A stretch of DNA of 64,000 nt from Paenibacillus dendrobii (GTDB lineage Bacteria > Bacillota > Bacilli > Paenibacillales > Paenibacillaceae): the NCBI RefSeq assembly GCF_009807035.1, contig NZ_WUBI01000006.1, positions 1-64,000 of the forward strand, given 5' to 3'. Positions 1 to 7,757 of the stretch are shown one piece after another; positions within the stretch are counted from its first letter, which is position 1, and every line of letters begins with the position of its first letter. The position numbers were made by a program, and so were the translations under genes. The notes below the pieces were generated by a model that ran no database searches, had not been told where the DNA came from, and saw only the letters and a list, made by a program, of their open reading frames with translations.

Positions 1-20
1 GTGATCAAATCGCTTGAATC

Positions 21-138
21 GTTTGGTGGCGATGGCGGAGGGGTTCCACGCGTACCCATCCCGAACACGACCGTTAAGCCCTCCAGCGCCGATGGTACTT
101 GGACCGAAGGGTCCTGGGAGAGTAGGATGCTGCCAAGC
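21..138 (+). rRNA. rrf: 5S ribosomal RNA
   Basis: The sequence has the classic Firmicute 5S layout. The 5' end (GTTTGGTGGC) pairs with the 3' end (GCTGCCAAGC), the loop region reads CCCATCCCGAACACG, and the 3' half carries GGGTCCTGGGAGAGTAGG. The length of about 118 nt is normal. A terminator follows within a few bases, so this is the distal end of an rRNA operon whose 16S and 23S genes would lie left of the window. The ends are set from the terminal stem and could be off by one or two bases. Confidence 0.95.
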
Positions 139-142
139 GAAG

Positions 143-178
143 AACCACTGTTGATAACAATTGACAGTGGTTTTTTTG
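143..178 (+). terminator. Rho-independent terminator of the rRNA operon
   Basis: AACCACTGT (143-151) pairs with ACAGTGGTT (164-172), followed by a run of seven T. It sits directly behind the 5S gene. Confidence 0.9.
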
Positions 179-186
179 TCCCCATC

Positions 187-337
187 TGTGGATAGGCTGT
201 TTTTTAATCTCGATTCATCCACAGCTTCTTCAGTTTTCCATTCAGAAAGAACACTTGTACACAGAGAAATCAATCGAAATTTGTAATTTTAGAGAATCTC
301 ACAAAAAGTTCTCCACAAATTCACAAATTCATCCCCA
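187..337. other. Spacer with a cluster of DnaA-box-like 9-mers
   Basis: The 550 bp between the 5S gene and the thioesterase hold no convincing gene. Its left part has three sequences one mismatch from the DnaA box TTATCCACA: TGTGGATAG (187-195, reverse strand), TCATCCACA (215-223) and TTCTCCACA (309-317). Two weaker ones are TTGTACACA (255-263) and TCATCCCCA (329-337). They lie in AT-rich DNA. There is no dnaA or dnaN nearby, so this is not the main origin. A DnaA titration or regulatory cluster, or chance, are the alternatives. I see nothing recognisable in the remaining part up to 675. Confidence 0.3.
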
Positions 338-691
338 TAATACACAGTTTTTTAACAAAAAGAACTGACAAACTGTAATGGCCGGATAGTTATGAACATG
401 AGGATAACTCACGATAGATTCTTTCCTGAATTGTTATGTGTTCATTAATATTTATCGGCACCGGTTCGGCCGGGTTGCCTTCATTCTTAGTCCGCTCTGC
501 GATCAGGGATATCCTGTTCGTGGAGTTCTTTGACCTTCTCTGGTAGATTCATGATCTTGTTCAAATGCTTCACGTGACTTATGGATCTTAAGCTTTAAAT
601 CGGTTACCGCAATTTAGTTTGGCTTGTGGCCTCTTTGCTGGTTTTCGATAATGAGGCAAGTTATGATTTAGATACAGGAGAGTGAAAGCCT

Positions 692-1435
692 ATGGATATC
701 AAGTGGAACGAGAGTTATCTTATTCATTCCAATGACATAGATTATAAATCGGAGGCACGCTTGTCCGTCATTCTTGCTTTGATGCAGCGAACGGCTGATG
801 CTGACCTGGAGCGACTGGGAGCAACGCGTGATCAGATGATGGCTCAAGGCATGGGATGGATGCTGATTACCATGGATTTGCGAGTGCAGCGGATTCCAAG
901 AGCATTGGAGGAAATTGTGATCCATACGTGGAACAAGGGGCCGAAAGGCGCCCTCTGGCAGCGTGATTTCCGGATTACAGGCAGTGAGGGTGAAATCATT
1001 GCCGAGGCGTGCAGCATTTGGGCTCTGGTGGATATAAGCAAAAGAAAGGTGCTGCGTCCTTCTGCTTTTACGTTTGAAGTGCCGATCAAATCGGATGATT
1101 CGGTCGGAGAAGCACCTGATAAAGTGAAGATCCCTGAAGAGGCAGTCCTGTCGGAGGCATACCGGTCCGTCGTCCGCTACAGCGGTATCGATGCGAACGG
1201 TCATCTCAATAATTCGCGTTATGCGGATCTGTGCATGGATGCACTAAGCAAAGAGGAGCTCGACCATCTTACGATGGGATCGTTTAAAATAACCTACCAA
1301 CATGAAGCGTTAGTGGGGGATGAAATAGAGGTTTACCGTTCAGATACCGTGGATGGCCGAATTTATTTCAAAGGACAAGCTGCAGACGGAAGCTCTTTTT
1401 TTGAAGCATGTCTTGCTGAACCCTCTTTAAGATGA
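692..1435 (+). CDS. Acyl-ACP thioesterase (FatA/FatB family)
   Basis: This 247-residue cytosolic enzyme should hydrolyse acyl-ACP and release free fatty acids, ending chain extension. It has the double hot-dog layout of the family. The first half carries W-N-K-G-P followed by a conserved ALWQRDF strand. The second half carries the active-site stretch around residues 165-175, GIDANGHLNN, with Asp167, Asn169 and His171 matching the catalytic D-x-N-x-H of plant FatA/FatB. The ATG at 692 follows GGAG at 676-679. The gene stands alone between the rRNA spacer and a strong terminator. The natural acyl specificity cannot be read from sequence. Confidence 0.88.
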   Translation: MDIKWNESYLIHSNDIDYKSEARLSVILALMQRTADADLERLGATRDQMMAQGMGWMLITMDLRVQRIPRALEEIVIHTWNKGPKGALWQRDFRITGSEGEIIAEACSIWALVDISKRKVLRPSAFTFEVPIKSDDSVGEAPDKVKIPEEAVLSEAYRSVVRYSGIDANGHLNNSRYADLCMDALSKEELDHLTMGSFKITYQHEALVGDEIEVYRSDTVDGRIYFKGQAADGSSFFEACLAEPSLR

Positions 1436-1471
1436 CCCCCGCAGCAATCGCATAAACTACCAAGTAAATAT

Positions 1472-1509
1472 AAAAAAGCGCCGGACGAAGAGTCCCGGCG
1501 CTTTTTTTA
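1472..1509. terminator. Bidirectional terminator, thioesterase / chemoreceptor
   Basis: AAAAAAGCGCCGG and CCGGCGCTTTTTT form a long hairpin with A and T tracts on both sides. It can end both convergent genes. Confidence 0.92.
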
Positions 1510-1524
1510 TATTATTAATACTGA

Positions 1525-3255
1525 TTATTTCACCTTAAATACCATAATCTGATCCTGTAGTTGGCGACTAACCTCATTCAGAGATTGGCTGGACTTGCTG
1601 ATTTCCTGAATAAAATCCAGCTGTTTACTCGCAGCTTCCGACACTTGGCCCGAAGTGCGGGAGATATTGCCTGCTGCATATTTCAGTTCGGTCACCGATG
1701 CAGTAGCTTCTTCGGAGGAAGCAGATATCTGCTCCAGAGATGCGGAGATTTCCTGCATCTGCATCGCCACATTACTCGTGGAGCTCAGAATGCGGTTGAA
1801 GGCTTGTCCGGCTTCCGTTGCAAGAGACATACCATGGGTAGCTTCCTGCTGTCCATGTTCTGCCGCATTCAGTGAATCGTTGGTGCTGTCTTGAATGCGT
1901 GAGACAAGATCCGAGATTCCCGCAGCCGACTTACTGGTGCTCTCTGCCAGCTTGCGGATTTCGCTGGCCACGACAGCAAAACCGGCTCCATGCTCTCCTG
2001 CACGTGCTGCTTCAATTGAAGCATTAAGCGATAACAGATTCGTTTGCTGAGACACTTCCGTGATCAAATCGGTAAAAGTACCGATTTCCGTAATACGTAC
2101 GTTCAAGTTATGAAGCACTCGCGAGATTTGCCCCACTGAGGTATTGATGGCCTCCATCTGATTCATCATTTCTTGGAGTACCTTATGCCCTGCTTCCGCA
2201 TCATCGGCCATCTGGTTGGATTCTTCCGAAGCGGAGGAGGTGGACTCGGCAATACGCTGAATGCCTAGGGCAGTCTCCTCCAGAACGGTCACCGTATCAT
2301 CGGCAATTTTAGAGGTCGTTGTCGTCTGTTCGGCAACCTCGGAAATATTCTTCGTGACAGAGAGCGAGTAGCTTTCCGTCTCGGAGGCGCCGGTTTTTAA
2401 CTGCTCGGATGAGCTCATCATAAGTTTGGACTGCTCTTGGATGTTCTGGATGAGCGAACGAAGATGGGTGTTCATTTTGCCGATCGCGTTGAACAGCTGT
2501 CCGATTTCATCTTTAGAATCAGCCGTGAAATCCTGGGTACTGAGATCGCCATCGGCTATTTTATTAGCCATACGCACAATGTTCCGCAGAGGCCTCAAAA
2601 GACGGTGAACAATGTAATAGATAATCAAGCCTGTAATGGCAATCCCGACAAGAGTGATGATGATTTGCTTGGTTCGTGACGCGCTCACGGCATCATTAAT
2701 ATATGCTGCGGAATAATCGATTCCCAGCACGGCAATGACCTTGCCTTCATTTCGAATAGGGAGCATGATCGTTCTCCATGAACCGAGAGCATCTGAATAC
2801 ATGCCGGTAATTTGGCGGGTTCCCGTTTCATAGGCCTGTGTTCCTGCCTTCAAATTAACAGGCGATAATCCGTCCACGGGTTTGCTGAAATCCGTCTCTG
2901 CATTATCCAAATCGGATGTGAACGCAACCGAGTAGGCTTTTCCGTCTTGGAATTTCCATATATATCCTGAAGACATGGTTCCCTGTACCTTTTGGATATA
3001 ATCCAGCTGGTTTTGAACTTTTGCAAAATCGGGATTGTCTTTACTCGAATGATTGACTAATGAAGTGATCTGAGCCGGATCGAGCTGCATTGCCGTCAAA
3101 TTTCCGATGCCCTCAAGCTCATGCTCCAAGTCCCGGGACAAGCCGGATTTCAACGTATTGATATTCAATTGTAAAATTGCCATGAAAATAACGATGACAA
3201 TGGGTATCAATAATAAAACGATTTTGTACTTTAATGATAGATGACGTACTTTCAC
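1525..3255 (-). CDS. Methyl-accepting chemotaxis protein with Cache sensor
   Basis: This is a membrane chemoreceptor of 576 residues. TM1 (about 11-31) is followed by an extracellular single-Cache-like sensor (about 35-195), TM2 (about 197-217), a HAMP domain (about 218-270) and the cytoplasmic signalling domain. The hairpin tip shows the highly conserved core QQTNLLSLNASIEAARAGE, which contacts CheA and CheW. I chose the GTG at 3255 because GGGGG lies 7 bases upstream; the longer frame starting at 3285 lacks a ribosome binding site. The ligand is unknown. It is transcribed alone and converges on the thioesterase gene. Confidence 0.93.
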   Translation of the reverse strand: MKVRHLSLKYKIVLLLIPIVIVIFMAILQLNINTLKSGLSRDLEHELEGIGNLTAMQLDPAQITSLVNHSSKDNPDFAKVQNQLDYIQKVQGTMSSGYIWKFQDGKAYSVAFTSDLDNAETDFSKPVDGLSPVNLKAGTQAYETGTRQITGMYSDALGSWRTIMLPIRNEGKVIAVLGIDYSAAYINDAVSASRTKQIIITLVGIAITGLIIYYIVHRLLRPLRNIVRMANKIADGDLSTQDFTADSKDEIGQLFNAIGKMNTHLRSLIQNIQEQSKLMMSSSEQLKTGASETESYSLSVTKNISEVAEQTTTTSKIADDTVTVLEETALGIQRIAESTSSASEESNQMADDAEAGHKVLQEMMNQMEAINTSVGQISRVLHNLNVRITEIGTFTDLITEVSQQTNLLSLNASIEAARAGEHGAGFAVVASEIRKLAESTSKSAAGISDLVSRIQDSTNDSLNAAEHGQQEATHGMSLATEAGQAFNRILSSTSNVAMQMQEISASLEQISASSEEATASVTELKYAAGNISRTSGQVSEAASKQLDFIQEISKSSQSLNEVSRQLQDQIMVFKVK

Positions 3256-3568
3256 TAGATGTCCCCCTGTTTCTGATTTACACAATGGCTTGGTTCACGA
3301 CTAATTACCTAAGTTTTTTGTGTGTATGTTCACAGTAGCTTATTTGTTCACCCCGCATAGTTCAAATGGTATAGCACATTACCTTTAGAAAGTATCATTG
3401 GTTTTTATAGCCATTTTTAATTTAACAAAATTAGACAAGATAATCTATATTTTTGCGGTTTTTTGTATAATAAATTTCATAATTCATCATTGTATAGGCT
3501 TTAAGAACTATTTTACATGGATAAGGAAAAAGATATTTGGGGATTCATAACATAAAGGGGGGATATTC
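3256..3568. other. AT-rich divergent intergenic region
   Basis: 313 bp between the divergent chemoreceptor and a small plus-strand ORF. It has a TATAAT at about 3466 on the plus strand, but no good -35 could be placed. Nothing else stands out. Confidence 0.4.
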
Positions 3569-3706
3569 ATGCCGCATCATAAACCGCTGAAAATCAATAA
3601 TCAACAAAACAGAGCCAGCCGCAAAGAAGAGATTATTACTCCGCATCCGGATAAGGCCGCCAAGGTTCCGCCCAGTTTGAACGGGATTCCAAAGCAAGAA
3701 CAGTAA
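3569..3706 (+). CDS. Small hydrophilic protein of unknown function, 45 aa
   Basis: An ATG preceded by AAAGGGGGG (spacing 6) opens 45 codons. The product starts MPHHKPLKIN and is rich in Asn, Gln, Lys and Pro, with no membrane segment and no Cys. A strong ribosome binding site and the absence of any competing frame favour a real gene. The composition recalls short spore-associated or intrinsically disordered proteins of Bacillales, but I do not recognise the family. Function unknown. Confidence 0.55.
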   Translation: MPHHKPLKINNQQNRASRKEEIITPHPDKAAKVPPSLNGIPKQEQ

Positions 3707-4014
3707 CCCGAATCTTCATCCTACCTGTAGTCCACTTAAGACCGATATTTTGAATCATAAAATAGTCCCTTCTGGCACAGCCGCGAGATTCTTATCCGCT
3801 TAAGGTGTCCCGGAGGGATTTTTGCTTGATGGATGTAAACCGGATTTCATGACGCAGGCCTATGGATGCTATAATGGTCAGTAAAGGAAAAACGTCTGTC
3901 CTGAAGGAGCGTCAAAACAAGGCAGAACGCGTATGGCGGAAGTTTTTCTTGCGATATCAGGATGCGGTTGCCCTGAGGCCTTTGCCTTCTGATATCTTAA
4001 GAAAGGGGAGCGTT
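3707..4014 (+). other. Intergenic region upstream of topB
   Basis: 308 bp. It contains a possible weak hairpin pairing TCCCTTCTGG (about 3766) with CCGGAGGGAT (about 3812) followed by five T, perhaps ending the small gene, and a TATAAT at about 3871 that could serve topB. The frame extending topB upstream through this stretch is judged non-coding. Confidence 0.4.
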
Positions 4015-6150
4015 ATGAAATCACTCGTATTAGCTGAAAAACCTTCCGTGGCACGTGAGATTGCGCGGGTCATGGGAAGCAGGGAAAAACACAAGGGATT
4101 TTTTGAAGGCCCTCAATATATTGTGACTTGGGCACTGGGACATTTGGTCGGCTTGGCCGAGCCGGAGGATTATGATCATAAGTATGCCACATGGAACCTG
4201 GAGGATTTGCCGATCCTGCCGGACAAGATGAAACTGAAAGTACTGCGTGAGACCGGCCAACAGTATAAGGTCGTGCAGTCGCTGACCAAGCGGCAGGACG
4301 TGAACAAGCTGATCATCGCAACCGATGCGGCACGTGAGGGTGAGCTCCTGGCCCGCTGGATCATGAAAATGGCCCATTGGAACAAGCCGTTTCAGCGCTT
4401 ATGGATTTCATCCCAAACGGATAAAGCCATTAAAGAGGGATTTGCGTCTTTGCGTCCGGGCAATCAGTTTGACCGTCTGTATGAATCGGCACGGTGCCGG
4501 GCGGAAGCGGATTGGATGATCGGGCTTAATGTGACCCGTGCGCTGACCGTCAAGTTTGGCGCACAGCTGTCCGCAGGACGCGTACAAACGCCGACGCTTG
4601 GTATGATCATGGACCGCGAGAAAGAAATCGTGAACTTTCGTTCGCAGGAGTATGACACGCTCAAAGCCGATTTTGGAAACTTTTCGGCGACTTGGCGCGG
4701 AAAAAACGGAGATGCACGTATCTTCGAACGCCAACAGACCGATACATTGAAAAAGAAGCTTGAAGGCCAGTATGGCAAGGTCAGTCAGGTGAAGAAAACG
4801 GAGAAGGTCGAGGCGCATCCGCTTGCCTATGATCTGACGGAGCTTCAACGGGATGCGAACCGCAAATACGGCTTTTCCGCAAAACAGACTTCCAATGTGT
4901 TGCAGCGATTGTATGAACAATACAAGCTGGTCACCTATCCCCGAACGGATAGCCGCTATTTGACCTCGGATATGGTTCACACGTTGAAGGAGCGGCTGGA
5001 GAGCGTGGCCGTTGGACCGTATGCTACGCTTGCCCGTCCGCTGCTGCGCAAAAGTCTGCCTGTTACCAAGCGGATCGTCGATGACTCCAAGGTCAGCGAT
5101 CACCATGCGATCATTCCTACGGAAGAGACCGTGCTGCTGAATCAACTGAGCACCGAGGAAAGAAAGCTCTATGATCTGATTGTTCGCCGCTTCATCAGCT
5201 TGTTCTACCCTCCGGCTCGTTACGACAATGTGAGTGTGATCGTGAACGTAGAGGGAGAGCACCTGCATGTCAAAGGCACGACAATCAAGGATGCAGGCTG
5301 GCGTGAAGTTTACGGTACCGATGCGGATGATCTCTCTGATGACGATAATGAGGATGAAGCGGATGACAGTTCGTCTCTGCTGCCCGAGCTACATGAAGGC
5401 GACTCCGTGAAAGTGCAGCGCATTCAAGCGCAAGCAGGAAGAACACTTCCTCCGAAACGTTACACGGAGGCAAGCCTGCTCTCGCAGATGGAAAAGCATG
5501 GACTAGGTACGCCTGCTACACGCGCGGATATTATTGAAAAGCTGATCAATTCCGATACGATCGAGCGTCAAGGCAATCTTTTGCATCCGACGGGAAAAGG
5601 CAAACAGTTGATTGAGCTGGTAGCGCCCGAACTGCGCACGCCGGAGCTTACTGCTCGCTGGGAAGCCGAACTTGAAAAGATTGCTCGCGGCCAGGGTAAA
5701 CCGGAGCCTTTCCTTCAAGGCATCCGCGGCATGTCCAAAGATCTCGTTGCCGGGGTGAAAAACAGTTCTGCCGGTTATAAGCCTCATAACGTGTCTAACA
5801 GCCATTGCCCGCAGTGTGGAACAAAACTGCTTGAGAAAAAAGGCAAGCGCGGTAAAATGCTGATATGTCCAAGCGATGATTGCGGTTACCGCCGCTCGGA
5901 TGAGAAGCGGTTGTCGAACCGCCGCTGCCCGCAGTGCCACAAGAAAATGGAGATAAAGGAAGGCAAGGCCGGCATGTACGTGCAATGTCTGCCATGCGGC
6001 ATAACCGAAACGCTGAACAAGGACAATAAACATGTGAACAAGAAGGAAGCACGCAAGCTGGTTCAGCAGTATTCCAGTACGGAATCCGCAGCTGTCTCCA
6101 ATCTGGGGGAACTTCTAAAAGCGGCGATGGAGCAGAAAAACGATAAGTAA
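4015..6150 (+). CDS. topB: DNA topoisomerase III
   Basis: This type IA topoisomerase of 711 residues relaxes or decatenates DNA through a transient 5'-phosphotyrosine. The Toprim domain opens with LVLAEKPSVAREIARVMG; the metal-binding acidic motif appears as TDAAREGELLAR. The catalytic Tyr is residue 308 in TYPRTDSRYL. After the decatenation domains, two C-terminal zinc ribbons follow, beginning CPQCGTKLLEKK and CPQCHKKMEIKE, each with paired Cys. I chose ATG 4015 because GAAAGGGGAG lies just upstream and the protein then begins at the conserved Toprim strand; an in-frame ATG at 3862 would add 51 non-homologous residues. B. subtilis TopB has a similar length. Confidence 0.95.
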   Translation: MKSLVLAEKPSVAREIARVMGSREKHKGFFEGPQYIVTWALGHLVGLAEPEDYDHKYATWNLEDLPILPDKMKLKVLRETGQQYKVVQSLTKRQDVNKLIIATDAAREGELLARWIMKMAHWNKPFQRLWISSQTDKAIKEGFASLRPGNQFDRLYESARCRAEADWMIGLNVTRALTVKFGAQLSAGRVQTPTLGMIMDREKEIVNFRSQEYDTLKADFGNFSATWRGKNGDARIFERQQTDTLKKKLEGQYGKVSQVKKTEKVEAHPLAYDLTELQRDANRKYGFSAKQTSNVLQRLYEQYKLVTYPRTDSRYLTSDMVHTLKERLESVAVGPYATLARPLLRKSLPVTKRIVDDSKVSDHHAIIPTEETVLLNQLSTEERKLYDLIVRRFISLFYPPARYDNVSVIVNVEGEHLHVKGTTIKDAGWREVYGTDADDLSDDDNEDEADDSSSLLPELHEGDSVKVQRIQAQAGRTLPPKRYTEASLLSQMEKHGLGTPATRADIIEKLINSDTIERQGNLLHPTGKGKQLIELVAPELRTPELTARWEAELEKIARGQGKPEPFLQGIRGMSKDLVAGVKNSSAGYKPHNVSNSHCPQCGTKLLEKKGKRGKMLICPSDDCGYRRSDEKRLSNRRCPQCHKKMEIKEGKAGMYVQCLPCGITETLNKDNKHVNKKEARKLVQQYSSTESAAVSNLGELLKAAMEQKNDK

Positions 6151-6300
6151 CGGCGGCCCGTCGTTTGATTGGGATCTCTTTCAGGTGTGAAGGTGAGCCC
6201 GGCCGATTCATGATTTTGATTAAAAGCTTAGGAACTGAAATAATTTTGAGTTTCGACATTGTTTCCTTTCGTTGGCAGATTTATAATGAAGCTATATAAA

Positions 6301-6377
6301 TTGAACTAAAGAATGGATAAGCCATCTCGTTGATGACACCCTGGAATTCAGAAGAAGGGGGATTAAACTTTAGTTCA
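6301..6377. repeat. Short interspersed element, copy 1 (77 bp)
   Basis: TGAACTAAAG (6302-6311) and CTTTAGTTCA (6368-6377) are perfect inverted ends. Inside lies a short hairpin ATGG..CCAT (6313-6325). A second copy at 55676-55755 shares both ends (TTGAACTAAAGAAT and TTAAACTTTAGTTCA), the same length and the same hairpin position. Copy 1 lies in the topB to DUF1294 spacer. It could be a MITE-like repeat or a structured RNA element. Confidence 0.75.
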
Positions 6378-6413
6378 TTTTATGTAGGCAGTAGGAACGG
6401 AGGTGGTTCCCCG

Positions 6414-6677
6414 GTGAGAACAGCCCTTTGGGTATGGTTTATTTTCATCAATGCAGTGGGCTACCTGGTTATGTCCGAGGATAAGAGAAGAGCAAGGAAC
6501 AGGCGCGAGCGCGTGCCTGAGAAAACGTTGTTTTTGCTTGCTGCGATCGGCGGGGCGCTTGGAGTATGGATTGCGATGTACCGCAAACGCCATAAGACAC
6601 GACATTGGAGCTTCCGTATTGGCATCCCTCTGCTGTTGTTTGTGAATGCCGTTCTGTATGCCTATTTTTTAAGCTAG
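6414..6677 (+). CDS. DUF1294 membrane protein
   Basis: 87 residues with two or three hydrophobic segments: VWFIFINAVGYLVM near the N-terminus, LFLLAAIGGALGVWIAM in the middle and a C-terminal helix IPLLLFVNAVLYAYFL. Between them is a basic R-R-A-R-N-R-R-E-R loop, the DUF1294 arrangement. I chose the GTG at 6414 because GGAGGTG lies 8 bases upstream; an upstream in-frame ATG at 6330 would lie inside the repeat element. The function of the family is unknown. It is followed closely by the universal stress gene. Confidence 0.82.
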   Translation: MRTALWVWFIFINAVGYLVMSEDKRRARNRRERVPEKTLFLLAAIGGALGVWIAMYRKRHKTRHWSFRIGIPLLLFVNAVLYAYFLS

Positions 6678-6824
6678 GTTTTGCTTTTGAACAGGCTTTA
6701 TCGATTTCTACATCTTAAAGCGGGTCTGCTTCCAATCGCGAAAGTGATTAATGGAGCCGATTCAAGGTTAAATCGTTTAATACATGGCAGTTTAACAAAA
6801 CAGAGAAAGAAGAGGTGGGTTCAC

Positions 6825-7259
6825 ATGTTATTCTCTAAAATTCTTCTGGCTTATGATGGTTCCAAAGCTTCCAATAAGGCTCTTGACCGTGCGATTGAAT
6901 TGGCTAAGGCTGCTCCAGGCTCAGAAATTCAAGTGCTGCATGCATTCGATTTTCCGCGTGTCTTTATCGGCGAAGGACTTGCTCCGATTCCGGCTTCTGT
7001 GAACAAGGATTTTTACGATCTGGCTGAACAGACGGTGGACGAAGCCAAAAAGCGCTTATCGGACGAAGGCGTGAATTTCAATGTGGAAATGATCCAGGGA
7101 GCACCTGCGGAAACGATTTTGAAATATGCCAAGGATAAAGGTTCGGATGTCATTATTATCGGCAGCCGCGGACTTGGAGGAATTCGTGAATTCGTGCTTG
7201 GCAGTGTCAGCCACAATGTGGTGCAGCATGCACGTATACCTGTTCTGGTGATTAAGTAA
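6825..7259 (+). CDS. Universal stress protein, ATP-binding UspA type
   Basis: 144 residues forming one Usp domain. The N-terminus ILLAYDGSKASNKALDRA gives the first beta strand and the Asp of the nucleotide pocket. The C-terminus GSRGLGGIREFVLGSVS fits G-x2-G-x9-G-(S/T), the ATP-binding signature. It is a cytosolic stress-response protein of unspecified target. ATG 6825 has AGAGGTGGG upstream. A terminator follows, separating it from the purine leader. Confidence 0.92.
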   Translation: MLFSKILLAYDGSKASNKALDRAIELAKAAPGSEIQVLHAFDFPRVFIGEGLAPIPASVNKDFYDLAEQTVDEAKKRLSDEGVNFNVEMIQGAPAETILKYAKDKGSDVIIIGSRGLGGIREFVLGSVSHNVVQHARIPVLVIK

Positions 7260-7272
7260 TAAAATAGAAATG

Positions 7273-7317
7273 GTGAGCCAGTGTGCCGGAGGTTAAAGGT
7301 GCACTGGCTTACTTTTT
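7273..7317 (+). terminator. Terminator after the universal stress gene
   Basis: GTGAGCCAGTG (7273-7283) pairs with CACTGGCTTAC (7302-7312), with one G-U, followed by TTTTT. Confidence 0.9.
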
Positions 7318-7333
7318 AGGCATGAAACGGCCA

Positions 7334-7377
7334 AAAAACGAACATTAAATATATGTTCCTTTTAATTGTTCGTGTTT
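7334..7377. promoter_or_regulatory. Two inverted PurBoxes (PurR operator)
   Basis: PurR of Bacillales binds paired inverted PurBoxes with consensus AWWWCCGAACWWT. Here AAAAACGAACATT (7334-7346) matches 12 of 13. On the opposite strand ATTGTTCGTGTTT (7365-7377) matches 11 of 13. The two CGAA cores face each other with 18 bp between boxes. They end just upstream of the -35, the position expected for PRPP-relieved repression. Confidence 0.85.
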
Positions 7378-7380
7378 GAG

Positions 7381-7410
7381 TTGACATGTGATGTAGGGGA
7401 TTGTTAAACT
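7381..7410 (+). promoter_or_regulatory. Sigma-A promoter of the pur operon
   Basis: TTGACA (7381-7386) and TAAACT (7405-7410) are 18 bp apart. The start would be near 7417, giving a leader of about 340 nt that contains the riboswitch. Confidence 0.75.
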
Positions 7411-7474
7411 GATAGATGTAAGCCCCCTTATTCGGAGGCTTTCGACAACAACCAACACATACAATTGAAAAATG

Positions 7475-7541
7475 CTCGTATAATGCCGGGGATAAGGCCC
7501 GGAAGTTTCTACCCGGAGACCGTAAATTTCCGGACTACGAG
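7475..7541 (+). ncRNA. Guanine (purine) riboswitch aptamer
   Basis: P1 is CTCGTA (7475-7480) with TACGAG (7536-7541). Inside are the J1/2 TAATG, the two kissing arms with loops GATAAGG and GAGACCG, and the invariant J2/3 core AAGTTTCTACC. The discriminating base in GGACTACGAG is C (7535), which selects guanine; a T there would mean adenine. It lies between the pur promoter and a terminator and controls the 12-gene purine operon together with PurR. Confidence 0.95.
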
Positions 7542-7636
7542 GGAATACCGCAAGGGAGGCGTAAGGCTGCCTCTTTCGCCTTGGCGTCTGCCTTTTGTGC
7601 ATGCACCGTTTGGCACGCCAGACGTATTCCTGACAT

Positions 7637-7682
7637 GGTCCGGTATCCTGAAAATCACTATTTTCTTGGGACCGGGCTTTTT
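7637..7682 (+). terminator. Riboswitch-controlled terminator (expression platform)
   Basis: GGTCCGGT..GAAAAT and ATTTTC..GGGACCGGGC form the hairpin, followed by TTTTT (7678-7682). Its 5' strand CGGTATCC (7641-7648) can instead pair with GGGAATACCG (7541-7550), which directly follows and overlaps the last base of the P1 3' strand. This gives six perfect base pairs (ATACCG with CGGTAT) plus GG-CC across a bulged A. Guanine binding should favour P1 and termination; the free aptamer allows the antiterminator. Confidence 0.85.
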
Positions 7683-7757
7683 GGTCTTATTTTCGGCTTT
7701 CTTTAGAAAACCCAGATTCATGATTTCTAAAACCAACATGAAAGTAGGTATGAGGAC

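Noticed and set aside
187..400. Chromosomal origin suggested by DnaA-like boxes
   Set aside because: No dnaA, dnaN, rnpA or rpmH nearby and none of the boxes is a perfect match.
3862..4014. N-terminal extension of topoisomerase III
   Set aside because: No ribosome binding site at 3862, while GAAAGGGGAG precedes ATG 4015, which begins exactly at the conserved Toprim strand.
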